From the NCBI GenBank assembly GCA_913056365.1, contig CAJXLT010000002.1:186001-250000 (forward strand): 64,000 bases of DNA, read 5' to 3'. Of the stretch, positions 1 to 8,431 are shown piece after piece. The DNA comes from an uncultured Paenibacillaceae bacterium (lineage in GTDB: Bacteria; Bacillota; Bacilli; Paenibacillales; K13). The notes beneath the pieces were generated by a model. The model did not search any database, had not been told where the DNA came from, and worked only from the letters and a program-made list of their open reading frames with translations. Both the position numbers and the translations under genes were made by a program. How positions within the stretch are numbered: position 1 is the first letter of the stretch; each line of letters starts with the position of its first letter.

Positions 1-378
1 CATCCCCATTTTCAGTTCGGCTTATGGGAGAGTCACCTTTTCATCCAGTTTGCACTAATATACGAATGCGACCGCAAGCCGCTGTTCGGCGACCGCTGGC
101 TCAAGCACCTCGACGAAATAATGCATGCCGTTCCAGACCATTATGTCTGGTCCATGAACCATATGAAGCCGGAAGCTACCCCACACCATTCGCTTACCCG
201 CTCTGACTTTGAAGCGATGGCCAAGCGGCTGCGCGAAGTGAAATCATCCGAGCTGCTCTGCGGCATTCACATACAACGCGACGATCCAACTGCTGCGAAC
301 GGACCAGAACTCGGAGATACGGTTACGAATGTATTCGAAACCTTGATGCCGCTCTATCGATTGGCGGTGCATTCATAA
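1..378 (+). CDS. yktB: DUF1054 (YktB-like) protein, 5' end outside window
   Basis: The frame is open from base 1 and ends at a TAA at 376-378. Reading it from the edge gives HPHFQFGLWESHLFIQFALI, the typical core of the DUF1054 family, so the true start lies upstream of the window and the ATG at 121 in the ORF track is internal. The family is small, cytosolic and of unknown function. In Bacillus subtilis yktB lies near speA, and an arginine-decarboxylase-like gene also follows here, which supports the assignment. A strong hairpin closes the gene. Confidence 0.75.
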   Translation, partial: HPHFQFGLWESHLFIQFALIYECDRKPLFGDRWLKHLDEIMHAVPDHYVWSMNHMKPEATPHHSLTRSDFEAMAKRLREVKSSELLCGIHIQRDDPTAANGPELGDTVTNVFETLMPLYRLAVHS

Positions 379-394
379 GTTGCTGTCTAATACA

Positions 395-434
395 ACAAGA
401 GCTGCACACCCGATTGTGGGTGTGCAGCTCTTGT
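395..434. terminator. Bidirectional hairpin between convergent genes
   Basis: A perfect 17-bp inverted repeat (ACAAGAGCTGCACACCC with its complement) has a 6-nt loop. It lies between the end of the DUF1054 gene and the end of the convergent MFS gene. T-runs are weak on both sides, but the position and stem strength suggest a shared terminator. Confidence 0.75.
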
Positions 435-444
435 TCGGTACGGA

Positions 445-1599
445 TCATGCGTCAGCTTGCTGCGTGCTGCGATCCAGTACGATGAAGCGGTGCAGGATGA
501 ACAGTGCAGATAGGCATACGACAGCGCCGAAGAGGAAGGGCAGAGCAATCTTCAGATGATACAGCGCAGTTCCAATCAACGGACCGCCAATGCGTCCCAA
601 GCTGTCCATGGAGGAGCTAAGCCCTGAGGCAATCCCTTGTCCTACTGTTGTCTTCTGAGTGATCAGCGAGGTGACACAAGGACGGACGAGCGCATTGCCT
701 GCGGAGAAGACAGCGAGAAACAAGGCGCCGGTCCAAAAGTTCGTCGAGAAGATCATAAGTACAAAGCCCAATGCGGACAGCACTAACCCGAGACGCATAT
801 ACTTCGGCTCATCGCCGCGCTTGATATAGCGGCGCACGACACCGCCCTGAATCAACGCGCCTACGATGCCGCTAATTAAGAACATCCACCCCATCTGCAC
901 CTTCGATATATCAAATTGCACCATGTAGTAATACTGCAGCGTCCCTTCTAATGCCGCAAGTGTGAACGTAACAATGAACGCAATCATATACAGATGCTTC
1001 ATCCGTCCCTTGAATGCGATCCATCTGGATTGACGCGGTGCATCGATCTGCTTCCGGCGTTCTGGCGGCAGCGATTCACGCAGGCTTGCTGCAACGAAGA
1101 GGAACGTCAGGAAGGCTAGCACGCTCGACATATAGAACGGCACATCATTCCCATACACACTAAGCAGTCCCCCAACTGCAGGTCCGAAGATGAAGCCGAG
1201 TCCAATCGACATCCCGACAAGCCCCATTCCTTTGGTCCTGTCATCATGGGACGTAATATCTGCAACATACGCTACTGCGCACGCGGTTACTGCACCCGAG
1301 AACAGTCCCCCTAATACTCGTGACAAGTACATAAGGAACAAGCTGTCCAAGCCAATTGCGAATACGAAGAAGCTTAAGCTAAAACCGAGAATGCCAGTCA
1401 TTAATACCGGTCGGCGGCCGATACGGTCGGACAGCCGTCCCCATAACGGTGATACAATAAAACCGACTAGCGAATATACGGCGAGCATAAGATTGAGATG
1501 AAAGTGAGACACCACATCCGGCAATATTGGAATAATGATGCCGAAACCAATAAATGTGGTGACTAATAATATCATAATGATCGACATCTGCTTACGCAT
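445..1599 (-). CDS. MFS drug/solute efflux transporter
   Basis: About 384 residues with twelve predicted hydrophobic segments, the length of the 12-TM TetA/Bmr-like exporters. The sequence GRLSDRIGRRPVL after the second helix is the canonical MFS loop 2-3 motif, and GPAVGGLL is the motif C region typical of drug/H+ antiporters. The start chosen is the ATG at 1599 (MRKQMSIIM), which follows AGGGGG by 11 nt; the upstream extension in the ORF track has no ribosome binding site. The substrate cannot be told from sequence. It is a single gene convergent with the DUF1054 gene and divergent from speA. Confidence 0.85.
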   Translation of the reverse strand: MRKQMSIIMILLVTTFIGFGIIIPILPDVVSHFHLNLMLAVYSLVGFIVSPLWGRLSDRIGRRPVLMTGILGFSLSFFVFAIGLDSLFLMYLSRVLGGLFSGAVTACAVAYVADITSHDDRTKGMGLVGMSIGLGFIFGPAVGGLLSVYGNDVPFYMSSVLAFLTFLFVAASLRESLPPERRKQIDAPRQSRWIAFKGRMKHLYMIAFIVTFTLAALEGTLQYYYMVQFDISKVQMGWMFLISGIVGALIQGGVVRRYIKRGDEPKYMRLGLVLSALGFVLMIFSTNFWTGALFLAVFSAGNALVRPCVTSLITQKTTVGQGIASGLSSSMDSLGRIGGPLIGTALYHLKIALPFLFGAVVCLSALFILHRFIVLDRSTQQADA

Positions 1600-1847
1600 G
1601 GACGAATGTGTCCCCCTATCTGTTGTATAAACCTTTCCATATCGTATCATAATTCAATCAATAGACGAGCGCTATTATGTGAACAAATCGTAAAAAACTT
1701 CTCTACTCAAACCGTCGTTGTTTCCGCTTTTTTTTATGTGCGATATTTGTTATACTCAAGCATGTTTCATCATCATATACTAAGTAGTTCGACATCCGCA
1801 ACTATGCGATAAACTTGCTACTTGTTGTCCGAAGGGAAGATCATGAC

Positions 1848-3320
1848 ATGGATCAAGCGAACACCCCGCTCTTTGATGCATTGATGCGTCATGCCGAGCG
1901 CAATCCGATACAGTTTCACATTCCCGGCCATAAGAAAGGCGCAGGCATGGACGAGACCTTCCGCCGCTTTATCGGCGACAATGCTCTTTCCATCGACTTA
2001 ATTAATATTGCACCGCTTGACGACTTACACAATCCTGACGGGATCATACGCCACGCACAGGAGCTTGCCGCGCAAGCGTTCGGCGCTGATCATACTTATT
2101 TCTCCGTTCAGGGAACTAGCGGTGCCATTATGACCATGATCATGACTGTCTGCGAACCCGGAGACAAGATCATCGTTCCGCGCAACGTGCACAAATCCGT
2201 TATGTCCGCTATTATCTTCGCAGGAGCGAAGCCTGTGTTCATCTCTCCAGCAATGGATGAGCGGCTGGGAATTGCCCATGGGATCACACTACAAGCAGTG
2301 AAACGTGCACTTCAGCTTCATCCCGATGCCAAAGCGGTACTAGTCATCAATCCGACCTACTTCGGGGTTTGTACGAACTTGCAGGAAATCGTTGATACGG
2401 TTCACAAGCACGGTATGCCGGTATTAGTGGATGAAGCGCACGGCGTACACATTCACTTTCATGACGACCTTCCCTTATCTGCCATGCAGGCTGGTGCCGA
2501 TATGGCTGCAACAAGCGTACATAAGCTCGGCGGCTCCTTGACTCAGAGCTCAGTGCTCAACGTAAGGGAAGGCCTCATTAATCCGAAGCGAGTCCAATCG
2601 ATCATTAGTATGCTAACGACGACCTCCACTTCGTACTTGTTGCTTGCTTCCTTAGACGCAGCCCGCCGTCATCTCGTTATGAACGGTAAGCAGCTTGCCG
2701 ATCGGGCGCTTGAGCTAGCCAACGAAGCACGAAGCCAGATTAATGAAATCTCTAACTTATATTGCTTCGGAAGAGAAGTATTGGGTTCTGAGGCAGCATA
2801 CGATTACGATCCGACGAAGTTAACCATTCATGTGCGCAAACTTGGCATTACCGGGTATGAGGTCGAGAATTGGCTTCGCAACGAATACAACATTGAAGTA
2901 GAGCTTAGCGATATGTACAACATTCTGTGTCTGATTACGCCGGGTGATGATCGCAATACCGTACAACTGCTTGTCCGTGCGCTTACTCGATTATCTGCTG
3001 AGATGCACAAGCAACGCGACACCGATGACGAAATTGTCATTAAGACACCGGAGATCCCGCACTTATCCTTATCACCGCGGGATGCGTTCTACGCAGATAC
3101 CGAAGTGATCCCGCTTCGAGAAAGTGTCGGCAGAATCATAGCCGAATTCATCATGGTGTACCCGCCGGGCATCCCGATCTTGCTGCCGGGCGAAGTTGTC
3201 ACCCCAGACAATATCGAATATATTAACGAACATCTGAAGGTAGGACTTCCTGTACAGGGTCCAGAGGACAAGACTATCCAGAACGTCAAGGTCATCGTAG
3301 AGACGACAGCAATCTCATAA
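1848..3320 (+). CDS. speA: Orn/Lys/Arg decarboxylase family protein, probable arginine decarboxylase
   Basis: The 490 residues match the length of the short Bacillus SpeA-type decarboxylases. It is a fold-type I PLP enzyme: N-terminal FHIPGHKKG, the SVQGTSGA phosphate-binding region, VDEAHGVH with the PLP-pyridine-contacting aspartate, and SVHKLGGSLTQ with the Schiff-base lysine. The likely reaction is arginine to agmatine for polyamine synthesis; lysine specificity cannot be excluded. The ATG at 1848 follows GAAGGGAAG by about 8 nt; the ORF-track TTG at 1815 is rejected. The nearby DUF1054 gene mirrors the speA-yktB neighbourhood of B. subtilis. Confidence 0.85.
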   Translation: MDQANTPLFDALMRHAERNPIQFHIPGHKKGAGMDETFRRFIGDNALSIDLINIAPLDDLHNPDGIIRHAQELAAQAFGADHTYFSVQGTSGAIMTMIMTVCEPGDKIIVPRNVHKSVMSAIIFAGAKPVFISPAMDERLGIAHGITLQAVKRALQLHPDAKAVLVINPTYFGVCTNLQEIVDTVHKHGMPVLVDEAHGVHIHFHDDLPLSAMQAGADMAATSVHKLGGSLTQSSVLNVREGLINPKRVQSIISMLTTTSTSYLLLASLDAARRHLVMNGKQLADRALELANEARSQINEISNLYCFGREVLGSEAAYDYDPTKLTIHVRKLGITGYEVENWLRNEYNIEVELSDMYNILCLITPGDDRNTVQLLVRALTRLSAEMHKQRDTDDEIVIKTPEIPHLSLSPRDAFYADTEVIPLRESVGRIIAEFIMVYPPGIPILLPGEVVTPDNIEYINEHLKVGLPVQGPEDKTIQNVKVIVETTAIS

Positions 3321-3391
3321 AGCGCTGTTGTCAAAGCGCGTGTCCAATGCTATGATGATCATGGTCAGCAATTCACGAGAGGTGAGAGACA

Positions 3392-3859
3392 ATGGCGCAG
3401 AGTGCATACTTATATTTTGTCGATGGCTCAGAGGTTGACTCCATGACTTTGGAAGAGTTGAAGGCAAGGCTGAACCGCTATGTAGAGCAAACATCCGTTA
3501 CCGGGAGCCAACTTGGCTGGGACTATGCGGATGCAGCGTTTCCTTATACGATCGAGACGAAGCCAGAAGCCGAGGACAAGTGGTTTTATTTGAAAGGCAA
3601 AACACCGTTATACAACCACATTATTTTTGGAATCGGTTCCAGAGAACCGGAAGAAGCAGTCGATAATGAAGCGGCTGACGATAACGCTGAAGCCGAAGAG
3701 AGTAAGCAAGTCCATTACATACAAGTAGTGCTTCCAGATGGCAGCACGCATGGCGACAAAGCCAAAGCAAACGAATTTGTGAAATACTTGGGCAAGCACC
3801 TGAAGACTGAAACCCACCTCTTCAATGGGAGGATCATGTATTTCAATCCGCGCAAGTAA
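3392..3859 (+). CDS. DUF1885-like protein
   Basis: A 155-residue soluble protein starting MAQSAYLYFVDGSEVDSMTL, after an AGAGGTGAGAG ribosome binding site. The N-terminal half (helix-rich, GSQLGWDYADAAFPYTIE) and a C-terminal block ending LFNGRIMYFNPRK resemble the small Bacillales DUF1885 family. An acidic low-complexity insert (NEAADDNAEAEESK, about residues 92-106) separates them. Function is unknown. It lies 71 bp after speA on the same strand and is closed by a hairpin. Confidence 0.55.
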   Translation: MAQSAYLYFVDGSEVDSMTLEELKARLNRYVEQTSVTGSQLGWDYADAAFPYTIETKPEAEDKWFYLKGKTPLYNHIIFGIGSREPEEAVDNEAADDNAEAEESKQVHYIQVVLPDGSTHGDKAKANEFVKYLGKHLKTETHLFNGRIMYFNPRK

Positions 3860-3891
3860 GTTAGCTTACGCTTCTCTAACGCATAGCAACA

Positions 3892-3930
3892 GGGGCTGTC
3901 CTAACCGGTAAACCCGGCCAAGACAGCCCC
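3892..3930. terminator. Bidirectional hairpin terminator
   Basis: The 9-bp stem GGGGCTGTC/GACAGCCCC encloses a smaller CCGG-based stem and is followed by TTCTTC. It sits between two convergent genes (DUF1885-like and DUF1292). Confidence 0.75.
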
Positions 3931-3945
3931 TTCTTCATGAAATCA

Positions 3946-4242
3946 CTATTCCGATTCTGCTTCTGCGAGACGATTGTACACTTCTACTACTTGTTCCCAT
4001 TCCGAATCATCATCAATGGTTACCAAGTACACATCATCGCCTTCCTCTTCAATTCGGAAGATCAAGCCTTCCGCTTCCGGCGCGTCCTTCTCTAGAAGGA
4101 CAGCATAATTGCGATTATCCGATTCGAACGTGTACACCATAATCATCTCATGGTCAACGCCGCTCTCATCCGTAATAATAAAGGACGGCTCTTCTTCACC
4201 GCATCCGCAATCTGGTCCGTGCTCGTGATTGTGCTCGCTCAT
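3946..4242 (-). CDS. DUF1292 (YrzB-like) family protein
   Basis: A 98-residue very acidic protein. The N-terminus is rich in His/Cys (EHNHEHGPDCGCGEEE) and is followed by the DUF1292 beta-rich core (FIITDESGVDHEMIMVYTFE, YAVLLEKD, IFRIEEEGDD). The start at 4242 has GAGGG about 6 nt upstream. The family is widespread in Firmicutes and has no established function; the His/Cys head could bind a metal, but this is inference. Confidence 0.75.
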   Translation of the reverse strand: MSEHNHEHGPDCGCGEEEPSFIITDESGVDHEMIMVYTFESDNRNYAVLLEKDAPEAEGLIFRIEEEGDDVYLVTIDDDSEWEQVVEVYNRLAEAESE

Positions 4243-4324
4243 AGTTACCCTCATTTCTACGTGACGTTGCACCCATCGTACCATTTACAACAAGGGCAGG
4301 TCAATCTGAGAAAGGGGTTGCCAA

Positions 4325-4933
4325 TTACTCGCCCTTATTCTTGCTGCGAATGACCTTCTCCGACACGAGCGCATAGTCACTGTCCGAACTGTGCTTCATA
4401 TATACTTTGATAGTATATTTGCCCGTATGCTTGAAATCAAGATTAATAGGCTCTGTTGTCAGCCAGAATTCTTGGCCTACATCCTTCAGTTGATCCTCGT
4501 ATATGTAGCCATAAACTGTGCTTCCGAACGGATCAACGATATTAATTTTCAACGATGAGATATCCGTCTGTAAATTATCGACCTGAGTCTCGATAAAGAA
4601 CTCATATTTGCCCTTGAACACAGTGCCGAAGCGGACAAGCTCTTTTTTGGATACTTGGAAAGGGAAGATATGAACGTTCGGCTTGTAAATGTGCAAGGAT
4701 TGTTCGTTCTCATTCCATTTCGTCAGCGCTTGAAGTGTGTCCTTCATGGCAGGCAGTGAGAGCAAGATTTTGCCGGCTTCCAGCTGCAAGCTCGAATCAC
4801 TTGCTTCATTTCCGTTAATAGAAATCTTCACAGGTTTAGCTTTATAACTCTCATAGACGTCATCCGCCCATACAGACATCGTTACCAGGGAGACAAGCGC
4901 AAGAGTGAGCAACAGCACTCTTCCTATTTTCAT
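4325..4933 (-). CDS. Secreted protein with stalk-like (copper amine oxidase N-like) domain
   Basis: 202 residues. Residues 1-23 are a clear Sec signal peptide with a likely cleavage after SVWA. The segment KPVKISINGNEASDSSLQLEAGKILLSL resembles the repeat unit of copper-amine-oxidase-N/stalk domains common on Paenibacillus surfaces. The C-terminal half (YEFFIETQVDN, GKYTIKVYMKHS) looks like a beta-sandwich. GGAGG lies 7 nt before the ATG. No enzymatic motif is visible; it is probably extracytoplasmic. Confidence 0.6.
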   Translation of the reverse strand: MKIGRVLLLTLALVSLVTMSVWADDVYESYKAKPVKISINGNEASDSSLQLEAGKILLSLPAMKDTLQALTKWNENEQSLHIYKPNVHIFPFQVSKKELVRFGTVFKGKYEFFIETQVDNLQTDISSLKINIVDPFGSTVYGYIYEDQLKDVGQEFWLTTEPINLDFKHTGKYTIKVYMKHSSDSDYALVSEKVIRSKNKGE

Positions 4934-5019
4934 GCATATACCTCCATCATGTAGATTGCTTCATTTTGTTGTTTATACGCTTGTTCCCCTCCGGAAGTTG
5001 CGACAATCCGAAAAAAAAG

Positions 5020-5509
5020 TTAGCGCAGCGGCTCGAAGAATGCAGCTACTCGTTCCACATACTTGGGCCGATCCAAGTGATAGGTGTCTGCATGTCCGGC
5101 TCCGGTCGACTGCCACATGATGAATGTATCGGGATAATGACCAGCCATCTTCACACTTTCGGTATATGGGATTTTATCATCAGTGTAGCTGTGAATGAAT
5201 AAGACAGGGCGCGTAGCCATGGGCGATAATTAAGGTCATAGGGTCTTCCCGATCCGCTGCAGGCATATACCAGCCCTGCAAGGGAATGTCTCCCTCCCAG
5301 CTCGTAAACTCAGCCTCTTCATAGGACAGTCCATATTCAGCAGGCGAACTTGTTAAGGCTTCCTTAACCGGGTGGGTCAAATTCCACCCTACGTAGATGG
5401 ATACAGCACAGCTTGCCAATACAGCAAGCAGCACTACACTAACTAGCATCCATACAGCAATCTTCACTGGACTGCGTCTGCGTGCTGCAATCGTAACGGG
5501 ACTAGACAT
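5020..5509 (-). pseudogene. Alpha/beta hydrolase with large internal deletion
   Basis: The N-terminal part begins at 5509 (MSSPVTIAARRRSPVKIAVW, GGGAGG upstream). It has one membrane anchor, then the hydrolase strand MTLIIAHGY, and runs out of frame at 5180. The C-terminal part reads in another frame from about 5220: TRPVLFIHSYTDDKIPY with the catalytic Asp, and STGAGHADTYH with the catalytic His. The middle of the fold, including the GxSxG nucleophile and roughly 150 codons, is missing. The junction is at about 5210-5225. The remnants resemble membrane-anchored YqkD-type hydrolases, which are about 300-330 residues long. Confidence 0.75.
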
Positions 5510-5570
5510 GATATCCTCCCAACCAGATGAATATAAATATGTATGAAAACTGCATGTAAGAATAGGCTGA

Positions 5571-6227
5571 CTAGACCAGTGTCTGCAACCCATGATAGAA
5601 TACGTGCCAAGCAAAGTATAGAAAAATTCCCGCAGAAATAAATGAAAGCACTCGAACGACCTTCGCACCGAGCAGCTTCCCCGATCTGCTGCTGATCCAG
5701 GCCATGGCGACCGACCATAGAAGCCCTGCAACAAAAAATCCGATTATAAAAGGAAGCCAAACTTGCGAATCTCGCACATTCACATCCGCCACAATCGCGC
5801 CCGACGTCGCTGCAAAAGCGAGAATCAATGACGGCGAAGACAGGGCAAGTCCGATTCCAGCTGCGAACAGCTTCCACTCACTCCGCTTGCCAACCGTACG
5901 GTCAATTGCTGAGGACATCTCATCATCTATCCGTACCTTATGTGCGCGCATGCTTTCTCGCAGCATGCGCCAAGCAAGCCATAGGAGGATCGGAGTCCCG
6001 AGAAGCCATAATATCCAGCTCACCGCTCGGTATTCAAAAACGACTGCAAGACCAGCTAATGCCAGTGAAAGGTAAATCAAATCACCGATGCCAGAACCTA
6101 GCCCGATAGCGAAGGATGATCGAAATCCTCGCTCCATACCCATCTTCAAAATCGCAATGTTAACAAGCCCCAAATCCATGCATAACGATAACGAATACAA
6201 GAATCCTTTCATCCCTACGATCAACAA
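5571..6227 (-). CDS. LysE family translocator
   Basis: 218 residues with about six hydrophobic helices and the LysE/RhtB layout: N-terminal GLVNIAILKMGMERGF, then FAIGLGSGIGDLIYLSLAL, and a conserved SPSLILAF loop in the middle. This family exports amino acids or related metabolites; the substrate is unknown here. The TTG at 6227 is preferred because AGGGAGG lies 8 nt upstream. It ends 61 bp before the damaged hydrolase. Confidence 0.75.
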   Translation of the reverse strand: MLIVGMKGFLYSLSLCMDLGLVNIAILKMGMERGFRSSFAIGLGSGIGDLIYLSLALAGLAVVFEYRAVSWILWLLGTPILLWLAWRMLRESMRAHKVRIDDEMSSAIDRTVGKRSEWKLFAAGIGLALSSPSLILAFAATSGAIVADVNVRDSQVWLPFIIGFFVAGLLWSVAMAWISSRSGKLLGAKVVRVLSFISAGIFLYFAWHVFYHGLQTLV

Positions 6228-6255
6228 CGCCAGTTCCTCCCTAACCCCTCATCCC

Positions 6256-6615
6256 TTAATACAAGCTTAATCGTTGCACATATTCTAGCGCTTGATCCTT
6301 CGGCATTGGCGGCAAGCCTACGACAGTTAGCGCGCCTCTCGGCACTTCTGTCAATCCGCTGTCCTGAATATGGTAGAAGTCGTGTTGAATTAGCGCCTCC
6401 AGCTCGCTTTGCTTCCCGCGCAATACAATCTTCTTCATGCCTTCACGGAACCATTGCTTGAAGTAATCATGATATTCCGGAAATTTCGAAGATACCGGAC
6501 TAGCCAAATCTAGCGCCATCCAGGTTGCAGCATGCGCAATTTGTGCTGCAAGCTTGCCTGGTGACATACTTAATTCCTCGTTTACTACGTAATATTGTAC
6601 AATATCATTTGCCAT
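6256..6615 (-). CDS. PTH2-type peptidyl-tRNA hydrolase
   Basis: 119 residues, the size of the PTH2 family. IVQYYVVNEELSMSPGKLAAQIAHA contains the PTH2 signature GKxAAQxxHA, followed by KKIVLRGKQSELEAL. PTH2 enzymes cleave peptidyl-tRNA; they are the archaeal/eukaryotic form and occur sporadically in bacteria beside the usual Pth. An AAGGAGGG site lies 9 nt before the ATG. Catalytic competence is inferred from the conserved Lys/Gln/His positions. Confidence 0.75.
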   Translation of the reverse strand: MANDIVQYYVVNEELSMSPGKLAAQIAHAATWMALDLASPVSSKFPEYHDYFKQWFREGMKKIVLRGKQSELEALIQHDFYHIQDSGLTEVPRGALTVVGLPPMPKDQALEYVQRLSLY

Positions 6616-6764
6616 CAGGTCATTCCCTCCTTGTCGTCCACGTTCGCCACTTGCGGATTATGCCCGTCCGTTTCACTTGCATCATCCTGAATACTTCAAT
6701 TAGCGCCTATTGTATCACGAATCGACACCGCCTACTAGATATTTCCTTGCGTTCTACTGAAACA

Positions 6765-7595
6765 TCAACGTCTGCGCATGAGCAGCTTCTCAAGATACGA
6801 AACGGCCTGATACATACATGTAGCTACAATAGCTATAATGGCAAGACTGCCAATGACTAGGGTGAAATTGAATACTTGAAAACCGTAAATAATCAAATAC
6901 CCGAGACCTTGCTTCGACACTAGAAACTCCCCGACGATGACACCAATCCAGGATAAACCGACATTCACCTTAAGGGTCGAAATAATCGTCGGTAACGATG
7001 CCGGGAGGATGACGCTTGTGAAGAGACTGGCTCGACTTCCGCCATACAAGCGCACGACTAACACATAATTCGGGTCCACTTCCTTGAAGCTGTTGAACAC
7101 AACGAGTGTCGTGATAATAACCGTAACTGCCAGCGTCATCGCAATAATCGAAGGCATGCCAGGACCGAGCCCGACAATGAGCAACGGACCCAATGCGACC
7201 TTCGGCATACTGTTCATCACTACGATGAATGGGTCCAGCACCTTCGCTAAGAATGGCGACCACCACAATAATGCAGCCATCGCCGTACCGCACAGCGTCC
7301 CTAATAGGAAGCCGGCAATCGTCTCAGCTACTGTGATCCCAACGTGCGGCAGCAATGTTCCATCGATAAGCTTGTCAAGCAATAACGTTCCAATCTTGCT
7401 TGGGTAGCTGAACAACAGCACATCGATCCATGCATTCCTCCCTGCGACTTCCCATAGACTGAGCAAGAAGGTGAGAGTTACCAACTGGACAGTCAGCACC
7501 CGAGTTTGTTCATTGCGTTTTCGTTGCCGATAGCTGGTATATACTTGATCAGCCAGTGATAATACGGTTTGATTATTGTCCAGTTGCTTCGCCAT
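6765..7595 (-). CDS. NitT/TauT-type ABC transporter permease
   Basis: 276 residues with about six helices. The inner-membrane permease signature is present as YGGSRASLFTSVILPASLPTIISTLKVNVG (EAA-like loop), as in SsuC/TauC/ThiX. It overlaps the upstream ATPase gene by 23 bp and is the last gene of a binding protein-ATPase-permease operon. The likely substrate class is sulfonates, nitrate-like anions or pyrimidine precursors; the sequence alone does not decide. Confidence 0.85.
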   Translation of the reverse strand: MAKQLDNNQTVLSLADQVYTSYRQRKRNEQTRVLTVQLVTLTFLLSLWEVAGRNAWIDVLLFSYPSKIGTLLLDKLIDGTLLPHVGITVAETIAGFLLGTLCGTAMAALLWWSPFLAKVLDPFIVVMNSMPKVALGPLLIVGLGPGMPSIIAMTLAVTVIITTLVVFNSFKEVDPNYVLVVRLYGGSRASLFTSVILPASLPTIISTLKVNVGLSWIGVIVGEFLVSKQGLGYLIIYGFQVFNFTLVIGSLAIIAIVATCMYQAVSYLEKLLMRRR

Positions 7596-8376
7596 CCTTC
7601 TCAGCCTCCCCGTTCATGACCAGCAGCTCGTTCCAAATTTCGTTGAACAGTTCATGAAATCCCGCTACCTCTCTTGCTGCGAACGGGATCGCCCTGCGCA
7701 TGGCGTCAGGTACTGCAAATTCCTTGCGAATTGTACCAGGATCGCGGTCAAGTACAATGACGCGATCACTCATCGCAATCGCTTCCGAAATATCGTGCGT
7801 CACGAGTATCGCCGTCTTGCAATGGGTCTTCAATGTCTCTGATACAAGATCCTCCAGCTGAAGCTTCGTCTGATAGTCAAGTGCTGAGAATGGTTCGTCA
7901 AGCAAGAGCAAGTCGGGTTCGGTAGCCAGCGTACGCACCAAGGCCGCACGTTGTCTCATCCCGCCAGATAGCTGTTGCGGATATAATGACTCGCAATGAC
8001 CTAACCCCATCTCATGCAACAAATGCTGTGTATACCGACGCGTGTCCGGAGTAAGGCGATTCAGCAGCCGCAATCCAGTCAAGCCATTATCGAGAATGGA
8101 TTTCCATGGGAACAAATAATCGTGCTGCAGCATATAGCCAACCTGCGGAGAAGGCTTCACAATTTTGTTCCCTCCAACTTGAACTTCACCACGCGTAGGC
8201 TGCAGCAATCCGGCAATCAAGGACAGCAGTGTCGTCTTCCCGCAGCCGCTGGGGCCGACAAGACTAACGAATTGTCCGGGTTGTACAGTGAGATCGATAT
8301 GTTCTAATGCAAGAGTCGCTCCCCTTTCCGTTACATACACATAGGTTACGTCTTGCATATGCACAGCAGCCTCCAC
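7573..8376 (-). CDS. NitT/TauT-type ABC transporter ATP-binding protein
   Basis: Walker A is GPSGCGKTT, the Q-loop is YMLQHDYLFPW, the signature LSGGMRQRAAL, Walker B LLLLDEPFSALD and the H-loop LVTHDISEA. It energises uptake with the neighbouring permease. The GTG at 8376 is preferred to the TTG at 8382, because AAGGAGG is about 8 nt before the GTG and only 2 nt before the TTG. Confidence 0.88.
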   Translation of the reverse strand: MEAAVHMQDVTYVYVTERGATLALEHIDLTVQPGQFVSLVGPSGCGKTTLLSLIAGLLQPTRGEVQVGGNKIVKPSPQVGYMLQHDYLFPWKSILDNGLTGLRLLNRLTPDTRRYTQHLLHEMGLGHCESLYPQQLSGGMRQRAALVRTLATEPDLLLLDEPFSALDYQTKLQLEDLVSETLKTHCKTAILVTHDISEAIAMSDRVIVLDRDPGTIRKEFAVPDAMRRAIPFAAREVAGFHELFNEIWNELLVMNGEAEKDGEATGQ

Positions 8377-8431
8377 GGGCAATTCCTCCTTTCAGACAAC
8401 GAAGACAAGCTTCCATCGATTGTTGCTTGCG

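Noticed and set aside
24-206. 60-residue ORF at the window start
   Set aside because: It is out of frame with the clear DUF1054 reading from base 1.
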